Shown here: piece after piece, positions 25,076 to 39,200 of the stretch
Position numbering within the stretch: position 1 is the stretch's first letter
Layout of the letters: each line of letters opens with the position of its first letter
Assembly: GCF_023078275.1 (NCBI RefSeq)
Contig: NC_062975.1
Span: forward strand, 8,221,141-8,285,140
Direction of reading: 5' to 3'
Length of the DNA stretch: 64,000 bases
From: Leguminivora glycinivorella
Lineage: Eukaryota > Arthropoda > Insecta > Lepidoptera > Tortricidae
Notes under the pieces: generated by a model
Told to the model about the DNA's origin: nothing
What the model saw: only the letters and a program-made list of their open reading frames with translations
Database searches by the model: none
Program-made: the position numbers and the translations under genes

Positions 25076-27243
25076 CTGATGAGAGAACCTACACCAAAAC
25101 ACAACTCATTAATTTATGAAATTCGTCGCTATAAGTAGAGTTTATATGGTCCCAATGCTTTAGAAAACAGAAGTGACTAAAATTATTATTCTGTGCCCAT
25201 GAGGATGGATTGACTAAATGAGTGCTTGCAAGAAGCATAAAGCAGAATAAGCATTGACATATGATTTTGCACCTTACTTTGTATATTTTACTTATCTGGT
25301 TTTATAAACATTAGCACACTAAATTAATCTTGTATAGGCTAGGGAATGAAAAGTCACAGAAAGAAATGCTTGGAACATAATATTTTACTTCGGAACTTTT
25401 TTCTTTAGAGGTGAATGTGAACATATCAAAAGACAGTCAATAAGCCGGGGACAGAGGAGGGATTGAACGTATTGAATACGTTTCGGTGTTTCGCTTATAA
25501 GTATCTCAAAAACTATACGTGTGTTACCGAAATAATCACTATATCAAATGAAAGCTGTTGAAATTCTCTTTAAGTTGTATTCTCAATTTTTGAATTACTT
25601 TTTATAGTTTTTGAGATATTGACTCTCGTGTAGTGTATACGAACATGTGCGGGCGGCGAGCGGTCGGGCGCGGGCCGAGCCGAGAGAGCTGGCGGCGGAG
25701 ATGCTGCTGATGCTGCCACTTGAGGCCGATATGGACTGACTGAGGGCGGAACTCGGCCTGCCGAACAAGTATGATTCCAAGGCTCACAACCAATACTTCA
25801 AAACTAGTATCACATACACGGTGAAATAAAACGGACCGGGCAAACTTTGCATAGTGACTTTTGTTGATTATAAAACAATATTTATTATGAGACCAATGCT
25901 GAAATTGCAAAAAAAATTGGCTGTTTCATACATTTCGACTGTCATGATGCTTCTAATTTCCATGGAACCCAGCCAAATTTTTTTTTTCGCGATTTCAGCA
26001 TTGGTCCATAACAAAAGTTGTTCATTATGACCTCAAAAGTCACGTTGCAAAGTTTGAACGGTCCTTTTTTTTCACCCGGTATGTATGTACGGGTCTTTAA
26101 TTTCGACAACATATTCTTAAATATGAGACCACCATTTTATCGTATTTTGTAACGCATTCAGTGCCAGCGCATATTAAGCTCTGTGATATTCTGTGATCTG
26201 TGTGATGTTCTGTGCCACAGTGAATTTTTTCACCCGACAGTGACAATTGTCGTCCGAGAGTAACCCTTCCCCGTTTATTGCAAACGGGACTTAATTTCTC
26301 ATATATAACTAACTATGTCTTAACACCTCCAGCGTTTCAAGAAAGGAGGAGGGTTAAAAACATACTTACTCGTATACGCGATTAAGTCCCGTTTGCAATT
26401 TTAAATATGTGTGTAAAAATCGTGAAAGTTTAAATCAGTACTGTTACTTTATCAATCAAATAATAGATACAGCAATGTTACTGTCAAGTGCAATGTCACT
26501 TTGGTGAAATAGGCCACTGGATGCGTACCCGATAAGCGATAACATTGTCGTAAGTAAAAAATTATCAACGACAAGAGTGCCCGCCAGACGGGTCCTTTGA
26601 ATGTGTTATCATAATCATAATTTAATGTAGCTTGAGTTTTGGTTGTCAACCGATGATTATATCTATTTACAAAATCTGCTGAAATATGTATCTAGACTAT
26701 CTAGAATCATATTTCTTTAATTCCACTACACAGAGAATGGGTCTATGTTCCACTATAACTACTTTTGCAGCCGTCATCGATAGATGAACTTGAAAGACTT
26801 AATCTATTTTGTAAAGTATTAAATTAAGTACCTAATGATTAATATTTTATTATTTTAATTATAAACTGAATTATTTCTGTGTGCATAAAATTTAAATTTC
26901 ACTCAATGGCTCTAAGCTTATTAAATTGAAACTAGCTGAAGTTGAATTAGAATTGCCACTTTTTAAAATTACGATCGTACGATTCATTGCTATATCCATT
27001 CTCCATAATTTAATCGCAGGTAAAATTGTTGGTTTAAAAAAAAGCGGAAGTTGTTATGGGTTATTAAATGTATTGTTGATGAACGTGCCATATAGTTATG
27101 CATTTACAAAATAATTGCTAAGTGCTGTAGTATGACGCCGATAGTGCAGTAAATACCTATAAATACTGATAAAATGATTCATTTTTAACCCCTGACGCAA
27201 AAACAACGGGGTGTTATAAGTTTGACGTGTCTGTCAGTGTGTG

Positions 27244-27274
<31 letters not shown>

Positions 27275-30200
27275 GTGTGTGTCTGTCTGTGGCATCGTAG
27301 CTCCCGAACGGATGAACTGATTTAGATTTAGGTTTTTTTGTCTGAAAGCTGAGTTAATCGGGAGTGTTCTTAGCCATGTTTCATGAAAATCGGTCTACTA
27401 TGTCGCGGTCGGGGGTTTTTTCTAAATTTTAATTTTGTGGTTAGGTTATAGCATAGAGGAATAAGTAAGGGAAGAGTTGTAACTCCATACATCAGTAAAT
27501 GCGAGTTATTTGTAGTGACATCTATCGTCATTCACTCGTCAATCACGCGCCAACTAGCGTAAAATATCAGTACTGCTACTCGACACTAGGTGCCGACAGT
27601 ATTGCGTCTGCCAAAAATGTAATATTAAAACAGTTTACACCTTATATTATAAGCTGAAGTAATTGAAAGCAAAGTACTGATTAATACTATTGTAATATTA
27701 GCTAAAAATTGTTGAGCAATAGACTTTTTGTTCGTCGTGACGTCTATTGACAAGTAGCAGTACTGATAATTTACGCTAGTTGGCGCGTGATTGACGAGTG
27801 AATGACGATAGATGTCACTACAAATAACTCGCATTTACTGATGTATGGAGTTACAACTCTTCCCTTACTTATTCCTCTATGGTTATAGTCGTATTGGTGA
27901 GTTACCTTGGGGGAGGATGAGTGAGGCCGCTTGCGACGCACTGACTCTGTTTCCACGCAGCCCGGTTGCTGGCTCGCCGCGCCGAACTGTCTACAAACAT
28001 ACATGCGTTAAGGTACTGCTTAGCCCGGCACATGATGTGTTCACTTGATTGTGTAGCAGTGGCGGCTGGTGAAAATTTCTGCTAGGCAACACTGAGCAAA
28101 AAGAAACCTACCTTAACATTAAGGTACTTTACTAGCAATTAATTTTAGGCAAGCCGGTGGGAATCGGCTTGTATGGACCAGCCGCTGCTGTTGTGTAGTG
28201 TATGCTACGTTTCAGAAATCGAAGAAATCAGTGTGCGTAGCCGAATGCACAAACGCTCACGAAACACTCACGATAATATCTCTTTTGTAGCTATCTATCT
28301 CTATCGCTCTTGCGTATTGGCGCGACTGAGCCAGACTACATTTCTGCGGCGTTTCGGTGGCCAAATGCCATTTGGCTACGGGGTCAGTTGTCTAGTCGAT
28401 AAGTTCAAATTAGTGAAAAATTTGCTTATCTTCCTAATCTAATTTTAAATTTAATAACATTTTTTCCTAATCAGAAAGTTTATTAGTACATAATAATGCA
28501 AAACTATGAACTTTCTTGTTATGTGTACAAAGTTACTTGAAACACCAGAGTAGGTTATTTTCTAACATTAAGAAACTAAAACACAGCTCTCACAAGCCAA
28601 AAGTAGGATTTTTAGAAGCAATATTTTGAATTTTACGTATATCATATTTAATTATCCAATAGACTATAGATTGAGCCCACACATATTTAGTGTAGCCAGT
28701 TGCGGTTGTCTATTGTTTGCCCGACAGTCATTTAACATAATATTCATTTGCCCGAATCTAACTTGCCTGAATTTCATTTGCCCGAATGATTGATGGTAAA
28801 CATACCATAAAAATCATATGACATACTCGTTGTTTATCCGAATATTACCTTCCATAATCATACAATGCCATACTATTTGTTAGCCATATTATTAAGTGCA
28901 ATAATATGGTTTCATAGAATATTCAAACGCCATAAGCAATTATTGCCATATTAATTGTTGCCCATATTATTACCTAACCTAACCTACTTTCTGATAGCAG
29001 TTTCATTTTCCAGGGGTCATAGTTCTAACCTAACCTAACCTACTTTTCCAGCAGTTTCATTCTCCAGGGGGTCACAGTTCTAACCTAACCTAACCTACTT
29101 TCTGATAGCAGTTTCATTTTCCAGGGGGTCGCAGTTCTAACCTAACCTAACCTACTTTTCAAGCAGTTTCCTTTTCCAGAGGTTCACAGTTCTAACCTAA
29201 CCTAACCTACTTTCTGATAGCAGTTTCATTTTCTAGGGGGTCACAGTTCTAACCTAACCTAACCTACTTTCTGATAGCAGTTTCATTCTCTAGTCCTTCT
29301 AGTAAGGTAACTGTACACTATTCCGGGATAGTAAAATGTGGTACATTATTCTGGGATACTTTGGTTTTTGTCGCAAAATAAGGAAACTATCAGTAAAATC
29401 TTAATTTAAGGCAGTATTTTATTAACTATAGATCAAATAGAACCAAAAAAGTCGATTTTCGAATATCTATCATATCTTTTGAAGCCGTGAGGTACCTCCA
29501 AACGCGTCAGTCGCAACCACGCAGTGGTTTCTATGGGCGTGTTTGACGGTGAGCTTAACGCGGCAGCGGAACTTCTTAAGGGTTTACTGTGATGCGGGTA
29601 AGTTTAATAATTGTCTTATAGTTATTAAAAGACATTTATATCATCTTTTCAAATTAATTTCAAGCATATTTTAATTAAAATACCCGCTCCCGGAATAATG
29701 TACACCATTTTGACGCGGTGTACATAATTGCGGGAGTATCCCGGAATAACGGAAACACAGTCCGCAATGTTTTTATGTTTTATTACTATTTGCGGTGAAG
29801 TATATTTATATATTTGATGTAAATTTATTGAGTAAAAATTACAGATTATAGTGACATAATTACGGTACATATATTTTTTAGATTTTAGTCTCATAATTGA
29901 GTACGAAATGTATACTCGTTGAGTAATACGTGCGAAATATTGGAGTGTGGCATCGACATTAAATTTGTTTTATTTCACAAAATTAAAGCACAAAGGTTAC
30001 TTATTTCGATGTTTTGAGTATAATTGTTATATAATCTTCCAATGTACTAAGAAAAAAAATTTGTTTGTCTTTTAATATAGCCTTCGTTTTGACTGCCGTA
30101 ATTAAAAGTACACGACTTTATATGAGTGTATCTTATTCCGGTATGCCTATATAAAGTATATTAAAATATAAAAACACAAAATAAGGTATAGAGACCCGAC

Positions 30201-33200
30201 TATTATGTTTTTAAACTTCCTTAGTTAGCTAAAAATCTTTATATCGCATATTGGTTTGAGTCAGTCTGTCCGTCTACGATTTAGCTCAATCATTATTACT
30301 ACTAGAAAGCTAAAATTTACATGAGGATAATAACTAATAGGATAGACATATATAAATATAAAATAGTACAAATTAGTCATACAGTCAATCTGTGTAAGAA
30401 CGGCCTATAATATTTATTTATTGAGTACTATTTATTTATATATACATACTTGAATAACGTATCACCACCATATATCTATACGGTGTAGCTCAGTGATCAC
30501 CAGTACCAAAAAACAGAAATTTTCACGAGTACCGTGCAATTTTTATAACCGGCAATAGCTTCTGGATTGAAATTAAATTTTGAAAAAAAAAAACCCCGAC
30601 ATCGTAAAGCGTTTTTCATCAAACATGGCTAAGAACACTCTCGACTAATTCAGCTTTCAAACGAAAAAAACTAATCTAAATTGGTTCATCCATTCGAAAG
30701 CGATGCCTTAGACAGACAGTAAAACTTATAACACTCTGTCATTATATCATACAATAGTTATACCGTAAAATATCATATTTCCCATCCCACCCCAACCCAT
30801 CAAAACATTGCCAATTATAAAAAATACACTCTGTATAAGCATCTATCAAAACGATATGTGCATTTATATATTTATGTAAACAATATTTTTAATTCGTTTT
30901 TTTACATTATGCTTCAACAACGTGGACTTTAAAGGTATCCCGTAATTACGTACAACGACTCCCGGAATTGAAGCCATACCAAAATTGTATCCCGGAATTA
31001 TGGGCAAACTAAGGGTTAAGTAAAACAACGGTAATTTCTATAAATTAGAAGTTACGATGCAAAATAGTGTCTTAAATCCATCGTAGAAGACTTATCCTTA
31101 AAATAAAATAATTAACACGACTAGAAACTTCACATATTTTTTACAATCCTCACTCAAAGTAGGAAACGTCTTAAGTTCCCGTAATATGGGACAGTTACCT
31201 TACCTATTATAGTAGTTTTCGATTCTGCCAAAGCACATTATGGAAATTGACTTTTCTGGACGCTAATTTGTATGACAAATGATGGTATGGAATGTGGTAA
31301 TTACGGATTTCGATGATTCTGACAAATGACATTATGGAAACTGACTTTATGGGAAACAAAGTTTCTGGCACTAGATTAATATAGTAAACAATGATTATGG
31401 CATAAGTTGTTATGAGAAACAATATTATGATTGTTGAATAGGATGGCAAATAAAATTATGGCAAATGAAATTCTGGCAAATGGGGGTATCCCGCCAGTTG
31501 CATGTGAGAAATAATATATAATACTTTTGGTTACGGTGACTTTTTCATCGATTTCTGAACTTAATTTGAGTAAACTAAAGCGCATTGAAAGTAGCTCCAG
31601 ATTTCAGTCTGGGATTTTCCCAGAAATAATAATCATTACTAGTGATGATTTGTGCATGCAAGTTGTATGTTCAATTTTAGAATGATTTGCATCATGTTAG
31701 TAGTGTTCATATTTTGTCTACAGTGCGGTCAAATCTAATGGTTTGATGTATAAAGGAAACAAGTAATATGCGAAATGACATTACCTGAACGTTTAGGCGC
31801 CGGCCATATCTGGAGTAGACACTGAAGCACATGGATCGGTCTTTGATAGTCGAGGTCCGTAGGCGGTTGAGAGTGGAGCATTAGCGGGGGCGCTAAGGCC
31901 ACCGCTAAATGTTGTGGCGACATCTTGTTGCGGTCTTGAGCAGCCACAACCAGCGCCAAGTGGTCTAGTAGGAAGACCAGGGTGGCGCGCGCGGCGCGGG
32001 GCAGGCATTCTACTATCGAAGCCATGAGACGGGCGTTGCCTTCTCGGTCATCCGGAAGACATACTCCTGTATGAAAATAATAATACTAGTAAATGAACAG
32101 AATGTTGTAGAACTTATTTTATTGCAAGACACAATCACAAACCATACCTACTAGCATAGGATGCATCCTCTCTGGCTACTTCACAATAACATCTCAAATA
32201 TGAACTCACGAACGCGAGAACACAACTCATGCTAGCCAGTCAGCCGTTTCCTTCAATTCTACTACCGCTCTTACACACGCATACACTTCTACAGGAGTAC
32301 GGAATACCAACCCAGCGCATCTAGCGTCATCTGGTACAAACACCGACTGAACAGCGGCTGCGGCAGCTCCCGAAGGTAGTCCTTGAGCAAGCTTGTGATG
32401 ACGTTGATGTCGAGCACCGAGTCAGGTGCCAACTCTACTCCGCGCGCGTTCCTCTCGAACGACTTACGAAAAGTGCAATTCTTGGGTGAACCATATATGT
32501 AACTAGTGTAGTTCAGCAAGAACTGCACAGAATACCAACCCAGTGCATCAAGCGTCATCTGGTACAAACACCGACTGAACAGCGGCTGCGGCAGCTCCCG
32601 AAGGTAGTCCTTGAGCAAGCCCGTGATGACGTTGATGTCGGGCACCGAGTCTGGTGCCAACTCTACTCCGCGCGCGTTCCTCTCGAACGACTCACGGAGA
32701 ATGCGCTTCTTGTTCGCTGACCCGCATAATCGATATAGGCCTGCAAAATTGTTATTGTTAGGATTTCAATACAAAAAAGGCAGTTGAGAAGAGCCCCCTA
32801 GTAAACACTAAACAGTTACCCCCTACTGTACTAGGGAACCATCTCATATTAAAAACTCCGAGCCAAAGCGTTTTACACTTCGTTTCACGATCATGACAAT
32901 CCGTTATACCGGGTCTCCCTAAAACAAATGCCAAAATGAAAAAGGGTGATAAGACATCTCATTAGCTACCACATTTTGCGAATTTGACCTTAATGAAATG
33001 ACATAGTTTTCTAGATATCTCAGTGACTACTACACTAGAAAACTGAAATTTGATACCAATATGTTGAGGTACCCCCCAATAAGGGTTTACTAAAATCGTT
33101 TTTTGAAAATATTCATATTTTCGGAAATAATCGCTCCTAAAGAAAAAAAAGTGTCCCCCCCCCAAAAATTTTTGAACCATATGTTTAAAAAATATGAAAA

Positions 33201-36200
33201 AAATCACAAAAGTAGATCTTTAGAAACACTTTCTAGGAAAATTGTTTTGAACTTGATAGGTTCAGTAATTTTCGAGAAAAATGCGGAAAACTACGGAACC
33301 CTATACTGAGCGTGGCCCGACACGGCTCTTGGCCGGTTTTTTTACTTATTTTCTTTATGTTTTGTAAATTAAACAGCTAATATCTCAAAAACCATGTCAT
33401 TTTTATTAAGATCAAATTCGCCTAATGTGATAATGTGTGATAAGTTGATGAGGTGTCCTATCACCCCTTTTTGTTTTGGCGTTGGTTGCTTTTAGGGCCA
33501 TCCGGTAGAAAACGGGAGGCTCGGCAAAAATTTCGTCGTAAAATTGTGTGAACGTGTAATAACTGTGAATATTCTTGTCCGCATTAGGTTAGGTTAGGGA
33601 AATAAATTCACCTATAATATCCAATCCTCTCCGCTCAATCTCCTCAACGCAACGTCTCACGATAAGAGGCACTGGCGGCGCATGCGCAGGTCGCACTTCC
33701 CGTGCCACCACCGCGTCGAGCTCAGCCCCGAACAACGGTGGCGGCGAGAGGCGTGGCGCGGCCGGCCGTCTTCGGAACAGCTCGTGCGGCTCCGTGTGAC
33801 GGACGCGCACGTATAGCGTACCGCGGGGCTCCATCTGTAACAGAAGACAGCTGAGTAAAAATCCACATGCGGGCAGTGCACGGAGTCTAGCCGCGGCGAG
33901 CACTCCTATATGCCTGAGGATGGGTCTTCCAAATGACCTGAAACATGTCGCAACAGTCGCAATATAATAACGTGAGTACAACCGTATATTGATTAAATAT
34001 TTGAATTATGTCTCACGAAAGTTTCACGTCTATAACTTCCTGTATCTTAGCCAATTGGTGATTAGGCAATCTCGCCAACAAGTCGGACAGCTCCGCGGTA
34101 ACATGAGCACACCCAGTACGTTCAGCTGTATGTAGGTAGCTCTAACTCCAGCTCGAAAGATTCGTTCCAGTTGAACTGAAGCTGTCTCCACATACGCGTA
34201 CCTTAATAGCCAGCTGATGATTAGGCGACCTAGCCAACAAATCAGGCAGAGTGACAGCACCGCGGTAGCATAGCTTGTGCCGATGCTGCGGGTCCCACGA
34301 GTACACCAGCACGTCCAACTGTCTGTTGTCCACTAGCTCTAGCTCGAAGGACTCGTCCCAGTCAAACTGAAGCTCGCCTGTACGGACCTGATGAAAAATA
34401 TTTATATTTACAGATGAGAAAAAAGAAAATGAGAAAGAGATAAAGAATATTGAATTTGGGACTTAACGGTCCCCATATGGTAACCCATATTTGGTAAAAT
34501 TGAACATGCTTCTGAAAGTTTTCTTGAAAGTTGCTCAAGTACAGAAGAAGAGAATTAGCAGAGAATGTGAAGTAATAATGTGTCTTCCTGATTCTTCACA
34601 TGGAGGATGGCAGTTTCTGGTGGGCCAAATACCAAAAGGTGCCAACCATGTCATCAAAATGGATTCTGGTTCATCGACAAAAATATGATAAATAAGAACG
34701 GCCACAATCTACAGTGAAGAAAGAAGTAAAAATAACTCACCACAGTCCTCGCTTTATGAACTCGATCACACTCAAGCACGCAATACAGGTCCCTGGGCGC
34801 CACGGCGGCTGCGCGGGCGCCAGCGGCCCGACGGCGGCGAGCCGGGCGAGAGCCCGTGGGCGCCGGCCGCAGGTTCCGGCCAGCCAGCAGGTGCACCCAC
34901 AGCATGCCCGACACGCCGCCCGACAGGCGGGACAGGCCGGTCATGGAGGCCGACAGCCCGCCTGAACCTGGCTTCTCCACTTTGTATTTTAGGAACTCTG
35001 GAATAGAGAATGTTGGGTTTTATAATGCGTCAAATTGGTGCATCTGGTTTTAAGTATAAATTTTATCGAGAGGTCATTTGCACCTATAAAGTAATTTTAG
35101 ACTTTTTTTGTATTTGTACTTTTTAGAAATGGGTAATACTTCACCGACAAGATGATAACTCTTAAATTAAAGAACAATCAAAATATATGTCAACATTATT
35201 TTAATTTGACCCATTCTCTCAAGTTGATTTCTAGCTAAGTTTGTCAACATTATATAAATTTGAGCCATATAAGGTTGCTGATTCGGTCATTCAAAAGTAG
35301 CTACATCGTATGTCGTCCGGTTTTCTCACACATATTGATTTGATATCAGATATCAATTACATCTAGTAGATGTATCTAGCAGTGTGGGTCCATGGTATTA
35401 CGTACCTACCTTAAAACAACAGTGACTTAAAACGGATTTCTTAACTCGGCTGGATTATTGCAACTGCATTAGTCCATAAAACAACAATGACTTAAAACGG
35501 ATTTCTAAACTCGACTGGATTATTGCAACTGCCTTAGTCCATATATGCACATAACTTGTTTTGTAATTCCACCCCTTGTGGTGCCAGGCACAATTCTCTA
35601 CTATATTTAATGAGTAAGAAGCGAGTTTTCTGCAGTGGGCAGAAAACGATCCAATGAGCATATATGGGTTAGACCCCAAACATTAACCAATAAATACTCA
35701 CCATTGGGATTTATATCTAGATGGCGGTGATGTCTTGAACCAGGCGTCGGCACTGGGCTGGGGTTCGGGCAGTTGAACCTCGAGCCCAGTTCCAGTAACT
35801 GCCTCACGCGTCGCGCCGATGGAGACCCGCCGGCCGTCGGTCCGAGCTGCTGAGAAGACAGCGAGCGAGCAGGCAGGTGCCGCGGCCGCTCTACGCGCCG
35901 ATTCGCTAAACCGAGGGAAGACCCGAAACGGCTGCCGCTTTCCATCTGAGAGTGGTAAGGTTTGTTGAGTTAGAAGAATACTCAATATCATTGCTTTGCA
36001 AAGGTCTCTTCAAGATCTTTATTCCAAAACAGGGGAAATTTTCAAGTAAAAGATACCACATTGCCACTCAATAAGTATGTATTAAATTTAAGGTTTATTG
36101 TTGTCAATACAGTTACCGACTGCGTGTCTTTTCTTCTTACATTTACTTAACCCGGGTGTCAGGTGCCCGACAATACCCTATTGGTTGACAACGGCCCTTA

Positions 36201-39200
36201 CTCGTAAGGCTGGTTTTAGGGTGATGCGGACCAACCGCGCTGAGCGATCGACACGGCCAATTAGTATAAAGTTGTGATGTTACCGTCCGCGCGGATCCGT
36301 CCGCTTTACTCTAAAACGCACCCTGTGTGCGTAGCCGAATGCGCAAACGCTCACGATAATATCTCTTTCGTTATCTATCTATCTATCTCAAAAATGACAA
36401 AAATGACTATTGTTCGCTATCTATCTCCATCGCTCTTGCGTGTTGGCGCGACAGAGCCAGACTACATTTCTGCGGCGTTTCGATTTCGTTTCGCGTCGCA
36501 GAAATGCCATTCGGCTACGCCCTCTGAACTTAATACACATTTTTGCGGTGCAGATCGCTCCACGCGGTCGGCACGCGTGGCACTGAAACCAGCAGTTTTT
36601 GAATACTCACATTCTTGAGTGCGTCGTGAATGTTCTCCGCGGAGTAGTGCGTGGGCAGGCGCGGGCGCAGCGTCTCGTACAACGCGCTGGTGGAGGGCGC
36701 GCGAGACAGCCACGCGCGGTACTCGTCCGACGTGAACACTGACGGCGAAGATGGTAAACCTGTGGTGAGGCTCCAGTACAATACTGTACGTACTTAACTC
36801 TACTGCTAGGTTTGCTTAATTTTTTTAGTGAATCGTATAGACTCAACAGACTATTAACACTAACTTAATTTAAAAGTTATGCAGTAATATTCTCATAGAA
36901 GTGTCTCTTTGAGATTAAAATTGTTACATGGATAATGAGAGTCGTGCAATTAATTAAGCATGAGCATTAATTATTTATTAATTTATTATTAAAACAATAA
37001 CAGATTTTTCTACATTATTTTTCAGAAGTCTTTGGAACGATAATGTAGGTAAGTATTAAGTTTCATTAATTACCTCTGGAAGAACGTAGATCTAAACGTG
37101 AAGACAATGGTTCCGGTTCATCTTGTAGAATACTTCCTGCACGCCTCGATAGCCCTAACCTGATAAAAAAAAATAGAATTAGTGGCGAGTCTTGTTTTTA
37201 TTAATTATCGAGATATAAAACAATATAACAAGCAATTAATCTTACCGCTGGCCCGTATTCCTGACGTCCCTTGGTAATGAGTTAAACTTCGAACTAATAT
37301 CCCTTCCCAGCGTGCTGCTTCTATACCCACTCAATCCAGAGTAATATGGCGTTCTAGTGGGCGCGGTAGCCTCCGTGTCCGACGAATAGTCTAAACTTCT
37401 GTTCCTCCTGCTCGTTCCGAACTTCGTACTATACGACGGTAGTCCTAAACCAGTCGTCCCGTAAGTACCTCCAAGGGTACCGAGACCAGATCCTGTCAAG
37501 CCTCCTCCAAGACCTGAACTCGTCAGGCCAGATCCTACTAGGCTTGAACCGGTTAACCCACTAAGACCAGTGGTGGATAGACCAGACGGAAGCCCAGGGC
37601 CTCCGAAACCGGAGCTAGTTAAACCACTACCGGTCATGCCACTGCCTGGTAATCCTGATGCTCCCATTCCGACTCCATATCTTTGATTATATCTTGATAA
37701 ACTTGAAGCTGAAAATAACGAACAAATTTAAGTGCAATTTCTTGGTAACAATCTACATCAAAGCTCCTTATTTATATCAATTGAATTGGAACTTACCACC
37801 AGTAGCGGCAGAAGCCTTTAAGCTAGACCTTAGCAAGGAATGCCGACCAAAATCAGAGTGAGTTTCAGCTCTTGGTAACTGCTGTTCTGAACCAGATCGT
37901 GGAACTCGTGGATTAAATCGCGAACTGAAAACAATTAAACATGTCAGTCTTCATAATTAAAGGAATGACAAGCTGGTATGATGATGATTGTGTTAATATT
38001 TTTAAATTAAAGGAAAAATGGAAAAATCACACCTCCGGCAGGATTCTTGAACCTGCGACCTATGGCTTTGCCGCAGCCATCGCTCTCACCTAAATATTAT
38101 AAATATAAAATTACTTATAATTTGATCTCGCCTTTTTTTCAAATTACTCTTTACGCTGCGATTGATCAAAACAGTTTGATCGAATCCCGAAAAAGGACTT
38201 AGGATACTTTTTACAATAAAGAAGTAAAGGCTGGTGTCGAACTTTTATGAGCCATGGATGCCTGCTGAATCTGAGCGAATTTATGTAATCCTAGGGAATC
38301 CTAGGGAATTTATCCTTTCCCTCAATTTTTAAACGCCTTAAGGTGGCGTGTGTTAATATTACCTTCCACTATCAGACGGATAGAACGAATGCACCTTCTC
38401 AGCAAGACTTTCTAATGTATTTGGATATGATCGCTCGTACGGCACAAAATGAGTTGCTGCTGACTTAGGCTGTTCCGTGATTACCGGTGGTGGTGGGCGA
38501 TAGCTGGAAACAAACAAATATTTTGCTAATAATTATTTAAAATGCTAATCTGAATAAAACATGAAACTCAAAGCTACTAAGAATGCGTTGGAATTCAGGG
38601 GGGACGTATCTAGTTTCAGCCAACTACGTTACGCCCGGCCCAGCCAAGACATTGGTCTAAGCGCGACAGCGGTGAGCGGCAGCCATACGTGCGAATGAAA
38701 AGTGCCATCGCTGTGTCTCGCTCCAATGTATGGCCGCCGCTCACCGCTGTCGTTGCTGAGCCATAAGGGTTTCCCCAAACTTATCGACTCGGAATCGACT
38801 CTAGCCGACCAAAAATCGCTCGTTAGTGTGAAGTATATTACGCGTCGTCGTCGCTTAACGCATCCGTACGCATGTGCATACCAACGAGCGATTTTTGGTC
38901 GACGAAAGTCGATTCCACGTCGATATGTCTGGAGAGACCCTAGCGGTCTCATGCCACGGCTAACCCTAACTTTCATAGATTAAGTATCAATATCTGGGAG
39001 ACCGAGCTTCGCTCGTTCTATTTTATTATATCACGTCTTTAGATAAAAAAAAACCGGCCAAGTGCGAGTCGGACTCGCCCACCGAGGGTTCCGTACCTAC
39101 AAAACTATTAGGTACTTTTACATTACTCAGATAAGTCTAAAGACTGGGCTAGGCTAGAAGTATAGGTTCTCTAATGAGCATAATTGTGTTTAGCGCCACC

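Larger units (their letters stand above)
28715..31490. mobile_element. 2.8-kb inverted-repeat composite built of short subrepeats (foldback-like)
   Basis: The left side (28715-28990) is a chain of 18-25-bp units like catttgcccgaat and tgccatatt. The right side (31215-31490) is the same kind of chain in inverse (attctggcaaatg, ttatggcaaatga). Tandem subrepeats in inverted orientation resemble foldback transposon ends (inference). Inside lies a second inverted pair: aaggtaactgt at 29305 with acagttacctt at 31190. No transposase ORF is visible. Confidence 0.5.

Noticed and set aside
25595..25910. Minus-strand frames of 61 and 102 codons as a separate gene
   Set aside because: Two overlapping frames across a GC-rich island and a MITE; at best one optional exon of RhoGAP100F.
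28972..29295. CRISPR-like regularly spaced repeats
   Set aside because: The spacers are themselves repeated and the genome is eukaryotic; this is a minisatellite.
33103..33309. Plus-strand frame at 33.1-33.3 kb
   Set aside because: Falls in a dispersed repeat also present at 12.6-12.85 kb.
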